Assembly: GCA_007449985.2 (NCBI GenBank) | Contig: VIIQ02000562.1 | Location: 310,001-374,000, forward strand | Origin: Desmodesmus armatus | Lineage: Eukaryota; Chlorophyta; Chlorophyceae; Sphaeropleales; Scenedesmaceae | Reading direction: 5' to 3' | DNA length: 64,000 nt | Shown: positions 29,651 to 42,582 of the stretch, in pieces | Layout of the letters: every line of letters starts with the position of its first letter | How positions within the stretch are numbered: position 1 is the first letter of the stretch | Position numbers and translations under genes: made by a program | The notes under the pieces: generated by a model | Databases searched by the model: none | Seen by the model: only the letters and a program-made list of their open reading frames with translations | What the model was told of the DNA's origin: nothing

Positions 29651-32600
29651 TCAATCCTCAACCATCAGCTCATCCACCAGCTGATCAACTGCATCCGTAG
29701 ACATGGCCTCAGGCCCTGCCATACTCTTCCTCCTGACCCCCAGCCACAGGCTCCGACTCCTCCTCATGCTGCGACCTTGCTGCAAACCCTGCTGACTACT
29801 CGCTGCAGAGCTCGCCCCGCGTGACGCAGCCCCAGCCAGCGCCACACTCGCTGCTGCTGCAGCCTCTGCTGCAACAGTAGTCGGGTCCTGCTGCGCAGCT
29901 TGAAGCTGAGGAGTTGGGAGCGACTGCGAACGAGCCGCCTGCACGTCACGGCCGCCAAAGGGACTCATGCGAGTGACATCAGGGCCGGCATCGGCAGCAG
30001 CTACAGCAGTATCAGCCAGTGCAGCAGCGTCTTCTCCAGCCTGTGGGGAGGCTGGTGTGCGTGTCTTGGGGTCAACAGTGGCCAGGTCGTTGGTGCTGGT
30101 GGTGCTGGAGGGCAGAGTGGTTGATGCGGGTGAGAGCTGCCGGGAGCTGCGCTGCTTGCGTTGTCGTTTCGGGTTTAGTATGCGTGACCAGAACCAGTGC
30201 TTGGCCCACAGTGCACTGATGTCTTCCAGGGAAACCCTGCAGCAGCAGAGTCAATACAAAGGCCTTGGTCATATGTGGTGGGTCAGCAACTCGCATCCTC
30301 AGTCAACCAGAAGAACACTCCAAGTGAAGTTCACATGGATGCATCTATAGGGAGGCCCAGAGTGCAATGTGCACAGGTGCAGGCCTTTATGTTACGGTGA
30401 CGGCTTTATGGTATTACTGTTTGCAGTACCCAAGATGTGTGTGGCACTGCACCAGCATTGATTGTTGTTGTGTCTCCAAACTCAAGCATGGAAAGCGATA
30501 CTTTCAAGGTACAACAAGGACAAGAAACTATCATATGTCGAGTATACACCAATCAGTTGTGATGCCCTAGCCTCTGCTCTGCTCACCTGCCTGTCTCTGG
30601 CACAAACCCAAAGGCAATGATCTGCAGCACACAGCACCACAACACATCAGTGAGCTGCCAGCTACCTTGAATCAAAGCAAGGGCACCAGCATGACTGATG
30701 AATCCTGGCAGCACCACCACCAGTGCTGGCCACCACCTCAACCAAGGAGCTGCCAACAGCTTCTCACCCAAGCAAGCTGAAGTACTACCGGCATAGTACA
30801 AGTGCTGACATCGCATAATGAGGGGCATGCTGAACACATGGTGCATCTGCTATTCTACACTCGGCGGTAGCTGCTGTTGCCTAGCCGCCTGCGCTGTCAC
30901 GCCTTTATCGCGATATAACTTCTGTCACTATACACCCTGCCTATCAGAGTAGAGCTGCCACAGCTTGAATCAACCCTCACTGCCCCAGCAGCCGCCCGCT
31001 CACCAAAGCCAGCACACTTGCCACCAGCACCAAAATGTAGTACTTGACCCTCAGCGCACAGATTAGCTTGGCCTCCACCACAAATGCTGCAAAGTGGGTG
31101 GTTGAGATGCAGACCGCCACTGCTGCAGGACGGACGGCCAGCGCCTGGCTCTCAAAAATGACAACATACGCAGCCGAGCTCCAGGCTATGCCATTGCCTG
31201 CCTGCATAATGGGGGGAGTATGTTACATGGACATAATACACAAGAATGCATGCGCATGTGGTGGTGAGTTCCAGTTTCTTGGTAGTGCGTGTAAGCTGCA
31301 CCAACATCCATCACGGTCGTTTGCTCAAGCCGTCACCAAAGCATGCCGCTGTCGGTTTGAAGATGTGCACATAGTGCTTGCGCGCCACCCACACTTGACG
31401 AAGCCTGGTACACAGCACCTGTCCAATACACGTGGCTTCGGCTACTGTCAGACACAACCACTTACATCACCAACTGTTGGTAACTATCACTCACCGCCAA
31501 CACAGCAAGAGTTCCAAGCTGGTACAGAGGCCAGTGCTCTGGTGCCACCAGCTGATTCATGTCCACCTGGGCCCTGGCTGTAAACATCCCTGCCATGCCA
31601 ACCAAGACAGCCATCACAGCCACAGCAGTGACGCTGCTGACTTTCAGCAGGGACAGGCGGCCCACCCTGTCAATCAAAAACACAGATAGACACACACCTG
31701 CAGGCAGGCAAGCAGGAAAATGGAGTTGATTTACTGTGGTCAAGTCACAATGCAAATCTGGTGTAGCTGACAGGTGCTGTTTTGTTCACAGCCAATGCCC
31801 CATGCTATAGATATGAGAATAGCATGCCGTCACCAGAAGAGAGCTGCACGTGAAGCCAGCCGACACCGTACATGCCTGGTGTGCTGGCCTGCTGTGCTTG
31901 CCTGAAGCTGGCGTGCTTGGCATGCATAGATGAGATCTGTACCACAAGCTTCGCAGAGTGTGTACACTGCCTGACACTGACCACCTTCGTCTGCTGTGAT
32001 GCGACCACGGTTGCTGCACGCTGCTCCCAGCTGCAGCCTCCTGGTCCATCCACCAGCATGCAGGCTGCCCAAAGGTCACCCCCATCGCTGACATAACGCT
32101 CACTTATTGTGATTGCCTCAGCAGGATGACCCCATTGCTGACTGGCCAACCACCTCAGCCCACGTGGGCTCTGTGCACACCAGAAAAGCAAGTGTGCCCA
32201 GCAGCAACTATGTCACCTCAAACACATATTAACCAGCACATGCATAGGGACTTGACTCACCCACTGCGTATGAACCATACAGGGTGAGGGATGACATAAG
32301 TACAGCCCTGCCCAAGCCAATGCCAGCCCTGGTCAGGGTTTGATACACCACGTAGGTCCGAGACAGAGGGTCCACAAGAGCGACGAGGAACGCGACTGAC
32401 ACACCCACACATATGGCTGGGAAGTACTTTCGGTTGCTGAAGAGTTCAAGGTACATACGCAGACCCTGCACAGCATAGCACAGCACAGCATGAGCGCCAC
32501 AACAACATCACAGCATGAGCGCCACAACAGCACAGCACAGCTTACCGACTGATGCTGCAGGACTGTAACTGCAACTGACTTCAAGAAAGGGGAGCAAAAT

Positions 32601-35600
32601 AGTGCAAGTCTGGAGTGTGCTGACTGTGAGATGGCTGGATTTGGTTCACCAATGGCATTCCCCACGTATCCGTTGCTGAACATTGCTGAACAGTTCAAGC
32701 GTCTTACACACACCACCCACCTTTGGTGCTGTTGCTGCAGCCCTCACAATCGACATGAACTCTGCATATGTTTCTGCATAGAAGGGCCCCCTGATCTCCC
32801 GCAGAGCCTCCCAGCCTTGAGCATACTGGCGGCGCTCAATGGAGCTGCAGGCGACGGCAACAGACCACATCGTGGTGTAAAATATGATCACCGAAGCAGA
32901 AAAAGTAGAGCGGTACCAGCTCAACAGAGTCAACAACAGCATAAAGTGCAGCCTTCAACACGGTTGACAACACCCGCTGAGGCTTAGCAGCAGTACAACC
33001 ACACCCCTGAAAGCACATACTGCAACAGGTTCCTTAGCCTTGTCATTCACAACATTCCTTGCCAGCTCCCTGTTCACACAAAACACAAACATCGACTTCA
33101 AGCCTCCAGCTGTCCATGTGAGTGTGCCCAGGCCGTACCCTGCACCACACATACAAAGCGCCCCAGCTCCTTACATACCAGTGCCATCACGTTATGGCGC
33201 CCCTGCACCCTCACCTGTGTGGTGTTTCATACAGCCAGGGGGTGACCATCAGCTGAGCCAACGGCCCAAGTGTGCCAGTAGCAAACAGCAGTCGCCAGCC
33301 AAGGTCACTCTGGTTTGACACAAGGTAGCCAACCACAGCCACAGCACAGCAGCCGAAGGCATAACCCAGTACATGCACCATCAGGAAAAAGCCCCGGGAG
33401 GTGCGTGGTGCAATCTCAAGGTCTTGCAGTGCAACACTCTGCGGTCACAGGACAGCGGTGGAGAGCATGAAGTGAAGGAAGTGGAAGGCAAATGATATCA
33501 GCACTCCATGCTTGCTTGCGACCCCTAGGTGGAACAAGGCACAGCACAACCCGCTGGAGCAGGCAGTACAAAAATTTAGTCGGTAGGCAGTACCTAGACA
33601 TTGAATTACGGAGCAGAAGCTGGTGGCATCGTGTTTCAAACTCAACAAGCAAGCACTCAGCTCAATCCGACCCATTGGAGTCTGCAGCGCACAGGTGCTC
33701 ACTCACCATAAACAACACATCAGATGCAGCTGTAACCAATGCCGAGCCAATGTACAGTTGTACCAGCTTCCATGATGAAGCCATCAGAACCTGCAAACGC
33801 AGCCGGGAGAGATGTCAGGGTGACTGCAAGACATGGTTTTCGTACTTGAGTACTACTAGTAGGAAGTCAACAGCTTAGCAACAGAGGTTTAGGCATTTGC
33901 AGCCCTTGTCCAACAACGCCAAACCAGCAGGAAACTCCTTGCCAAAATTCATACTGCACAGTATCTAGCACAACAGCAATACACAGCAACGGCACCCACA
34001 GCGCAGCACGCTGTGCTGTGCTGTGCTGAGAGACTTCGCTGCATGGTCCTGTGTGCCTGACCTGTCCCAGCAGCATGATGATGCAGCCCAGCATGATGCC
34101 AGCCTTGCGGCCGTAGCTCCTGACAAACATTGCCCCCAGCAGGGGCACGAGCACAGGGGGGACGGTGAAGATGACCCCCTCAAACCTGCAACCAGGCAAG
34201 CATTCAGCACGCCAGCAGGGACGATGTAATGTGACAATTCCTTGTGTTCTGAATGTGTGCGTCATGTATAAGGTAACAGAGGATGTGTTTCAGCCATGGA
34301 CAGTCCCTGACCTGGGCACCCCGCTGCGTGCAGCACCAAGACATATGAGGTGTGTGCTTGACCTGGTGTCACTGGAGTAGCACAGTTTTGTTTGGCAGTA
34401 ACTAGTGGCTAGTGCTGAGCAGGTTGCAATGAAGCACAAGATGCCACTGTGCTGCACAGCTGCCCCACGTCGATCTTGCATTGCTTGCAGACAGCTGCCA
34501 GCTTCGCGGTACTCATGTCCAGGTACCCACCATGGAAGGTCAGGGATGCCATCAACACCTGTGGGGTGCAACACGCAAGGCGTTGGGTGACTCGGTGGTG
34601 TTATTGTGAGCAGTTATGTAACACCTATAGAACCAACGGGTAAGAGGCTGGAGCAGCGCGCATGTCCAGCATGCGCCACAACCCCACACACCCCACCAGC
34701 CAGCCAGCCCCCCCCCCGGTGGTCATAAGGTGGGGTTGAAGGCTTTCCAAAGCATGCTGCACACATCATAAGTATTCATTGCATCTCCCTTTACAGTTGC
34801 ACCAGTGGAGTGACTTACACAATTACACCATGCTGATGCATCAACGCCTGGTGCACGCACCTACTGATATGTGCCGCGAACGCACGCCTGGTGCACGCAC
34901 CTACTGATATGTGCCGCGAACGCACGCAACAGATACATACCCCCAAGTTGCGCAGCACGCTGCAAGGCGGGCTGCTGCTGCATGCCTTATCGACACCATT
35001 CCTGCAAGCTGCTGCGCAACTTGATGCATCCCAGCTGGCGCATGGCATGTGCGTACCCAGAAGCTGCTACCCAGTCCCACCTGTTGTACAGTAGGGCGAG
35101 CTGCGGCGCAGGATTTCTGCTTGGTGCCGGCCGGTGAACGTGTAGGTGAATGAGGGAGCAACCCGTGCTGCCACCACTGAGTTGACTGCATACCCCCTCA
35201 AGCACCCAACAGCCACGCTTGTCCACAGCACCTGGGGGCATGGTGGAGGCACAAGGGCACGCTTACTGCAATGAGAGCCGAGTCAGGCTCAAAGTCAAGA
35301 AAATAAGATACAGGTAGCATATGTTGAGAGCACACGTGCTAACCCAGAAGCCGGACACAATACTCTGCCATACTGCTTGTGTGGAACTGTTGGTGTAGGT
35401 GGCCAACAGGGTTTGAGGGGGATCCCCATTGTGCAAAGATGGTTATTCTATGCTCACCACATACACCACAGGTGTCATAGGGGCATCATCGCTGTCCACA
35501 TGCTGCCCTCCCCTAGGTGAGACAGCAGGGTGCTGCTGCTTTTCATTCCACGCAGCTCCATTAGGGCCATAGCCGCGGTTTGGCAACACATCGTGTTGGT

Positions 35601-35625
35601 TTTTGCCTGTCAGCCAAGCAAACAT
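29651..35625 (-). CDS. Sugar-porter family MFS transporter, divergent, long C-tail
   Basis: Exons: 35625-35458, 35231-35081, 34558-34363, 34185-34062, 33790-33707, 33438-33215, 32844-32721, 32465-32261, 31697-31495, 31201-31004, 30621-30587, 30236-29651 (TGA); all phases agree, 765 codons. Sugar-porter landmarks are in order: SYGRKAG after the early hydrophobic segments, GWRLLFATG and ETPHSSIERRQYAQGWEALR before the central loop, DRVGRLSLL, and VPETGRVSLEDI after the last helix. A large hydrophilic loop with PYCTTGVDGIPDLPWWVPG follows the first helix. The last about 180 residues are Ser/Ala/Gln-rich and probably cytosolic. The substrate (hexose, polyol or other) cannot be read from the sequence. 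It is clearly divergent from the standard plant STP group. Confidence 0.86.
34844..34923. repeat. Perfect 40-bp tandem duplication
   Basis: Two identical 40-base units (34844-34883 and 34884-34923) in a transporter intron. No divergence between copies, so recent or an assembly artefact. Confidence 0.9.
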
Positions 35626-36727
35626 GCTGCCTCATCTCAAGGCCTCAATTGCAGAATCTATCTTGAACGACACCGGAAGCAATGCTATGAAGCCTGTATA
35701 AATGTACAAACTGCACACGAACGATATGTTATCACAGTCCTTTCCCTTTCTTGGCAATTGCCGGCACATCACACGCCCATTTACACCCCAACAACCTTGG
35801 ACAAAGTACAGTTTTGACCTCGGCACAGTGCACAGTGGCTTCTCGTCTTCAACAAACAACAGAGTGGGTCTGTTTTCCGATGTACCTCAACGTTGTCCCC
35901 ACATCGTCAACACACAAGCAGAACACGCTTGTGGGCCACAAGGCTGGCAGTGCCAGCAATTGTGCCAGCCTGCTCAGCACAGCCGGTCGAACTCTGTGCC
36001 AAAACATCCACTCAAAGCAGCATTTCCAGACTTCGACCTGACTTCTTTCAGACCTGCAACGTAGCTTAAAGTGCTGCTCCCGGCCCCTGCATGCAGCAAG
36101 CAATGTGGCATGTCAGATGTGGTGCCAGGGTGTTATCAACCAAGTACTTCAAAGATCATGTCACAAAGTTGTGTACCATCTCAGCCGACCGAATTGCTTC
36201 AGCCGTCCAAACAGCCTGCATTCATTTAGCGAGCCTACTTGGCCCACCTGTGCCCTTGCCCCCGGACTGTTTTGCATCAATGCTGCTGGCTGCTGCTGCC
36301 TGTGTGTGTGCCACGCTGGGCCTCAATGACAGGCTGTAGGTTTTCCCTACAGCCTGTACAGCAGCATCCGCGCCAGACTGTTCCAACGGCACTGTAGGCA
36401 CACAGGTTTGCACAAACACACAAGGATGCATTGTCAAAGTATGCTGCTAGCGCTCATGTCTATGTAGCGCCCAACACGTGCGACAGCAAGGCATGATGGT
36501 GTCAGCAGATTTTGACCACCACTAGCATCTTCACGTACTGTAACATTGCATCCGGACGCATCGACAACATAGCAGGGTATCCAGAGATATACCACATGCA
36601 TTGATGGCTGTTCATGGTCGAAGGACACAGCACCTGCATGCAGGACTATAAATCTCGAACCCCTTGAGTGCACTGCTGCCATGGTGCAAGTGGTCCCATC
36701 AAGTTCATGATGGTGTCCGTGGCATCC
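35626..36727. other. Intergenic region upstream of the transporter
   Basis: About 1.1 kb between the transporter start and the stop of the orphan gene, both on the minus strand. No coding or RNA gene seen. Confidence 0.5.
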
Positions 36728-38475
36728 CTAGCAAGTGACACTGCCCTGTAAGGATCCTTCCCCTACTGAGGCGCCACACCAACCTGGTGGTGTTGCAACA
36801 ATGTTCCTGGTGACTATGTTTTGGAAGGCATCCCCTGTTCTGTCCTCCGCAGCCATGATGATGCCCTTCAAGCTGGTGCTGGTGGCATGGCTACGCGCAA
36901 TCAGCGCTGGTGCCGTGACGGTCGTGCCGGTGCGCCCGGCAGCAGCGGCCCTGGGTACATACATAAGCAGGCAGGGGTGCAGCAGCATGTTGGATCACGG
37001 CCAAAATTTTCAAGTCGTACGGTGATGTAGCAGCTGCAGGAGGAGGCAAAACACTGACAACTTTTGAAGGCTTTGTTTGGAGAAGCCTATGCTCAAGGTT
37101 GTGGAACTTGTGAATCAACATCACTGGAAACGCCTTCCAGCCAGGGCGGTTGCTGTCAGCGTTCAGCAGTCCGGGCGCAGCTGATGCACTGGATTTTCTT
37201 GGACAATGCAGCCGCTGCGGGTTGTGTGCCCCCAACCTGAACCAGAACTCACCTGCCCTGCTCGTTGTCAAGCCCTGCTCTGATGCTTGTCTGTGAGTCA
37301 GCAGAGTCTGGCAAGCTCGGGTTACCATACTCGTAGTCCTGCAAAGCAGCACACAGGAGATCAGACCAGCTGCACTTGCTACATTGCATGCAACTGGCAC
37401 GACATTGGTCAAATACTTGCAGCCTGTAGCATCATGACTGCTTGCTATCCGCAGCAGCTGCATTCCAGAAAGGCCTGGCCTAGTGGTTCTCACCGATCCA
37501 TAGATGCTCCTCCTGTTGGGGCTACGCCTTGGGAATCCTGGAAACAAGTTCACTCTGTCCCTGAGGGTCACTGCTGCTGGGTCCCCTGCATTGGAGTAGT
37601 CTGTCGCTGCTGCAAAAAGAACCTCTGCGAACGAAAAAGTGCAGCACAATAATGCAGTGCCCAGGTGAAAGCGGATGGTTGTCAGCACAGCTGATGGAAG
37701 CACATGGAATATTGGGTATGTCTTGGCATGTACAGGCCAAAACCGCAAGGTACTGGTCCTGGTACTGCTGCTGCACAAGCATTGGCAACATCACTGGTGC
37801 CCTGAACGGTGTCTGGTGGCTTACCTATGCCTTCCTGTCTGACTGGTCTTGGGGGTGGAGTGCCTGCCCTTGTGACGTTGACTGCAGTGGTGTTGCTCTG
37901 AGCAAACACCAGTACATCGCCTGTCAAGGTTGGCGTGGAGAGACTCTCGGATCAACACAAGCTGCTGGTGTGCATCCCTTTGATGCGGTGCAGCAGGTTA
38001 CTAGCTAGTAATGCTGTGTGATAATCACACATACAAAATGCTGACATTCCTACCGTGTTATGTGGGCCAACCACAGCTGTTGCAAACCTCAGACCTGCAG
38101 GCGGCTGAGGACACGGTGATTGTTGGGGCCAGCCCTGCTCACTGCGGGCATGATTGTTGTGTGTTGTAAGTGTGCAGTGGCAGGCACTCACCTCCACAGC
38201 TGCGGCTGGCGCAGCCGCTGGTGAATGTCTAATGAGCTGCTGCTAGCCTAGCATGCCTGGCTGCGCACCTCCGCTTCTCACAGTCAGCCGCCCTGGCCCT
38301 GGAGCTGAAATTGCGGTTGACCTGTAGTCTGCAGATGCGTTGGCCGTCTGAGTGTCCGATGCCGTCCTACACACAAGGCACACGCAGAATCGTGCTGGTT
38401 GGAAATGGCCGGATGCAACTCACGCACTGCATTAGTCTGCTGCTTGAAACCGGCCAGTGCTGACGACCAAGACAT
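36728..38475 (-). CDS. Orphan six-exon protein of unknown function
   Basis: Not recognised. Exons: 38475-38428, 38366-38282, 37920-37825, 37609-37494, 37338-37253, 36950-36728 (TAG). Each junction has usable donor and acceptor sites, and the six exons join into one 217-codon frame, which is the main support. The ATG gives MSWSSALAGFKQQTNA. Visible features: an Asn/Thr stretch with possible sequons (QSNTTAVNVTR), a Pro-rich piece (GTPPPRPVRQ), LFPGFPRRSPNRRSIYG, DYEYGNPSLPDSADSQTS and an Ala-rich stretch. No membrane segment, no signal peptide. The fourth exon has a NAGNAG acceptor that would add or drop one codon. It may be lineage-specific; a chance model is possible. Confidence 0.5.
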
Positions 38476-39627
38476 TGACCATTTGAAGCAGCGCTATGCT
38501 GTGTGCCCCTGCTACCCCCCCCCCCTGGTGTAGTTCTGCTATAGAATTTCTTCCATTAGCCTCGCATCCTATGAGCCTCGCGTCCTCAGGCTATGCCTAT
38601 ACACATGTGCCAGCAACCGGTGTGGCCATGACGCAGCAATGGCAAGCTGTGGTGCTGAAGCAGCTGCATGAGATTCAGGCAGGATACACCCACTTGAAGT
38701 CGAAGGAGTCCTTGGTTGCCCCTGCAAACAGTCCGGTGAGGGCAAAGCCCAAATTCACAGGGTTGAGAGACAGGCTTGTACCGGCTGCAGCTCTAAGCAC
38801 CTGTGGCTGGCTGGCTGCAAGACACACATCAACAACATTGTACAGTCAGCGCGGCTAAGTACACTGGGACTAAGGGTGATCACCTACATGGTGAGCACAG
38901 GTGCAGTCACCACACATAGTGGAGATTACATCAGTCGTCAAGATATCCTTGCTTTGTGGTGCTGCGCATGTTACCGTGTTGACAGCTGCTTCCTCTTATG
39001 CGTGCACAAGTTGGCTGCGCCTGGTTGATTGACTTGGTGACATTTACTGTTTTGTGCGCTGCAACCAACCACCGACTCAGTGGGCTGAACTTGCAGGCAA
39101 CCAGCTGTCGGCACTACTCACGGTCAACGCCACGTTGCCCTGCCCGTGCAGCCAGCCTACTGATGCTCCGCCTGGTACCCCAAGGCTGCTGCTTCAGCTG
39201 CCGCAGCTGCACTGTGCCAGTTTCTACAACCTGTTGCTGCTGTCCTGGACTGTTCACCGCCAACAGTAGATGCTGCGTTCCCAACAAGGCCGAAAACAAG
39301 CTAAAGAACAATAATAATGCAAGGTGCCAGTGCTTTATGCGGCTCATCTACTACCACATCCCGTTTGACCCTTGGACGCGCCGACGATCGTGAAAGGGCC
39401 CATAAGAATAACCACGTACACCGTTGTGCAATCTATCGACACACCATGCACAGCAAACTTCCTGTAAAAACCACTTATCGCGTCGTTGCTGCCTGCATGC
39501 TGTCAAACATTTGACCCGCCAACAGACGCAAGTGCGCCGCGGTGGTGTCGTAGACCCCGATCACAGGCCCGGATACCACCTAGGTGCATCAATTGATCAT
39601 TGCACACCTGCTACTACCCTTGCTTCC
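38476..39627. other. Intergenic region upstream of the orphan gene
   Basis: About 1.15 kb between the orphan gene start and the dCMP deaminase stop. It includes a C run near 38514-38525. No gene recognised. Confidence 0.5.
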
Positions 39628-42196
39628 CTAGCTGGGGCCCAGCTGTATGCTGCGCTGCAGTCTGTGCTGCCTCAACTTCACCCCTGCCAACATCAGCAGC
39701 CGCTGCGAGGCAGCATAGCTTGCGTCAACATCATTGCTGGCACCAACACTAAACTTCTGCTGCTGCGCGGAGAGCGGCTTTCGCTTTGCCGGACCTGCCA
39801 GCGGCTGCTTCCCCTCCTGCTGCTGGCCTTGACCGCCCTTTGACGTGCTGGGCTGTTGTTCACTGGCTGAACAAGATGGACAGTTGCCACAACTGCTTGA
39901 GGCATTGGTGCTGCTGCTGCCTCCAGTGCTGGCCTGCTTTGTGGCAACTGCCGCTGCTGCTGCCTCCTCCAGCCTGTCAGCCGCTGCATCAGCCTCAGCT
40001 GCACGCTCCATAGTGGCGGGTCGCTGTCCTGTGGGCTCCAGCTTTGCCTGCGCCCACATGACAAAAGCTCATGGCCGGCCAAAGTGTCATGCTGGCAGCA
40101 AATGTTTGCCTTGTTTTTGTTCATGGGAGCAGCAATTGTTTGCCTCGTGTGCCAGAAATCAAGATCCCATTGTCATCTGCAACCGCTGAGCTGTAGACTC
40201 CAACATGCTAGCTAGTTGTCTGTGGTGTGTGCCGGAGGCTGTGCCAAGAGCAAAGCCCCAACCACCACTGGTGGTGGCCCCTCAAAGCATGGCAGAGCAA
40301 CAGGCAGGTTGTGAAGGAATGGTAGAGCCCTGAGTAGGCTTACCTCGTGGAAAATGACCTCTTTGATGCCCGCCTGTATGAGCAGCTTGGCACACTCATT
40401 GCAGGGGAACAGGGTGACGTAGATGCGCTGCGCCGTAGGCACGGCAAGCAATGCAGGGGCAGGGCAGCAACGGCAGCAAAAGCCACCCAGGTGTCAGCAC
40501 TATTAGGGGAGCAGATGCACCAGGACTGTACCACAAACAGCAAGATTGGGCAATTGCTGGCTGCTGCAGTGCTGCTCTGAGCTGTAGATATAGGGCAAGC
40601 AGCCTGGTACTAGCTCAGGTGAGCAAAGGCAGTGCATCTGCTGGCTGTCTTGTGATCGCCACTGCCATTGCCGTTGACAAGGTGGCAGTCTCACCGCGCC
40701 TGTGACGTGTGCCTGGTTCTTGTTGAGCAGAGCATTTGCTTCGGCATGCACCACCTGCAGACCAACACAGACACCACGGCTGGGCCTTGGGTCATGACGC
40801 TCAGGCACTTGCTCCAGGGTTTGTACTTGCTGCAGTGCGGCTGTGGCCAAGCACGAGCACTTGAGGCAGGGTTCGTACCACATCCATGCATGCATGGGAG
40901 AATGAGCGCATGCTGCACATGCCAAAGAGAAACACACAGCCTTGCATCGGTACGTAGCAATGGCAGATTAGTGCCAGACCAAACATTGGGCCGAGACCTG
41001 GTGGCCCCTCTGGAGCAGTGAAGCTGGGGTTGACTTAGGTGCATCACAAATTGTGAGAGCAGCCCCCAGCGGTGAACCAAGGCCACGGCGCGAACTGCCC
41101 CCTGGAGCGATCCTCCAGCGCCCCCCGCCCCAGCCGCCGCATTCATGCCAAGGGTGTTCACTCACGTAGGGGTATTTTGTGTCCAGGATGCTGCCTGATG
41201 TGGCCTTTTTTGACCAGGGCAGTGAGCTGTCAGAGCAGCCGCGTGGGAAGCCATTGTAGCCGATGCTGAGGATGATGTTTTCGTCATTCACTATGCAGGC
41301 ACCCACCTGCAGTGGGGAGGAAGACACACTTGTTGACAGATGTTGACAGATGGAATGCATGTGAGTCACATCAGGACAATCCTGTCAATGCTCACATGGT
41401 GTTGGGAAATGCATGATGCGTGAGTGGCAGCTCCTGCAGGAAGTTGCGGCATGCATAAGATGCTGTGCGGCAAGCCAGAGGGTGTGCATGCATAAGATTC
41501 ACTCAGCCTGACCATGCATTGCACTTCGCGCTTTACATTTTGCGCACCTGTTTGTTTGGGTCCTTGGAACGCTCAGCACTGAGGAAGGCCAGTGCCATGA
41601 AGTAGTCATCCCATGACAGGTACCTGCAGGACGGCATGCATAGTGTAGGCTTACATTCATCTGGTGGGCCCAAAAGCAGTGCAATGCAGGCTGCTGTTCT
41701 CTCATGCATGATGTTGGGCATGCCTTGCCTTTGGACCAGTGTGCGTTATGTTGCGCAATGACTGCATTACTAACCATTAGGCACCACCCTGACTTCGCGT
41801 GCTGCTGTGCGCTTGCATGCAACTGTAGTAAAGCGCACGTTCGTGCTTGGGCTGTGGACCCCATTCAGGTTTGCAGGGTAACACCACTCCTCCCTTCCCC
41901 GGGCTGCTGCTGACTTACGCGTTGCGAGGCTTGGGGTCATACGGGTCTGGCCGCTTCTGCTTGTTGATGGGGGAAAAGAGACCTCCCGTTTGTTGTTGCT
42001 GTGTGCCGCTGGAGCCAGGCTCAGGGGTTTTCGTTGCTGCTGACCTCTGCCTGGTGAGGCTGCAGGGGGCGGAAGTGTCGCCATCACTGTTGCCTACCTT
42101 CCAGAGTGCAAGGAGGGATGCAGCTGACGCAATGGTGACGAGGCTTGTCATGACAGCCACGCCTGCCACTATAGCAACAGTCTGCAGGTCTGTCAT
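39628..42196 (-). CDS. DCTD: Deoxycytidylate (dCMP) deaminase, plant type, with N-terminal hydrophobic segment
   Basis: Converts dCMP to dUMP for thymidylate synthesis; zinc-dependent cytidine-deaminase fold. Exons: 42196-41919, 41623-41548, 41306-41166, 40754-40695, 40427-40344, 40047-39628 (TAG); phases agree, 352 codons. The ATG at 42196 starts [12 protein letters not shown] and a hydrophobic stretch, followed by a Ser/Thr/Gln-rich linker, as in plant homologues. The core is [19 protein letters not shown], then [16 protein letters not shown], the HAE zinc/proton-shuttle motif in [14 protein letters not shown], and PCNEC in [19 protein letters not shown]. The C-terminus [18 protein letters not shown] also matches. 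About 95 extra residues, Ala/Glu/Ser/Gln-rich, are inserted between PCNEC and this C-terminus. The N-terminal segment suggests organelle targeting or membrane anchoring. Confidence 0.94.
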
Positions 42197-42582
42197 TGAG
42201 TACTGGTGATGCTTCTGGGCTTTCTGCCAGAGGCAGCTGTTGGGCTGACTGAGATAGACGAAGAGGGGGTCACTTGCTCCCCTGCACTGCTGCAAAGCAT
42301 GCCACTAGCAGCCTCAGGCTTGCAGAAACTCGGCACCAAGGCTGCACACACCTTACAGAGAAAGATGTCTTGCTCTGACACCCCAGCTGTGCTGGCCTGG
42401 CAAACACAGCAGAACCACTAGGGTACACAACTGCCAGGGACTTGGACCACAGGCAGGACTGTGCCTGTTCCACACAGAGTATGTGATTTTGATTGAAGGT
42501 GTCGCACAGCTCCTGCGGGGAGCATTCTTCTTGACCCTGCTGTCCTCCTACGATCAGAAGTCTTTGCTGAATCAGGCGACCC
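42197..42582. promoter_or_regulatory. Compact bidirectional promoter, dCMP deaminase / SR protein
   Basis: 386 bases separate the start codons of two divergent genes. Both promoters and 5' UTRs must fit here or overlap. No named motif identified. Confidence 0.5.

Noticed and set aside
33021..33069. Possible extra transporter exon reading ELARNVVNDKAKEPVA
   Set aside because: Joining 33215 directly to 32844 restores the family sequence ETPHSSIERRQ in phase; inclusion would break the frame.
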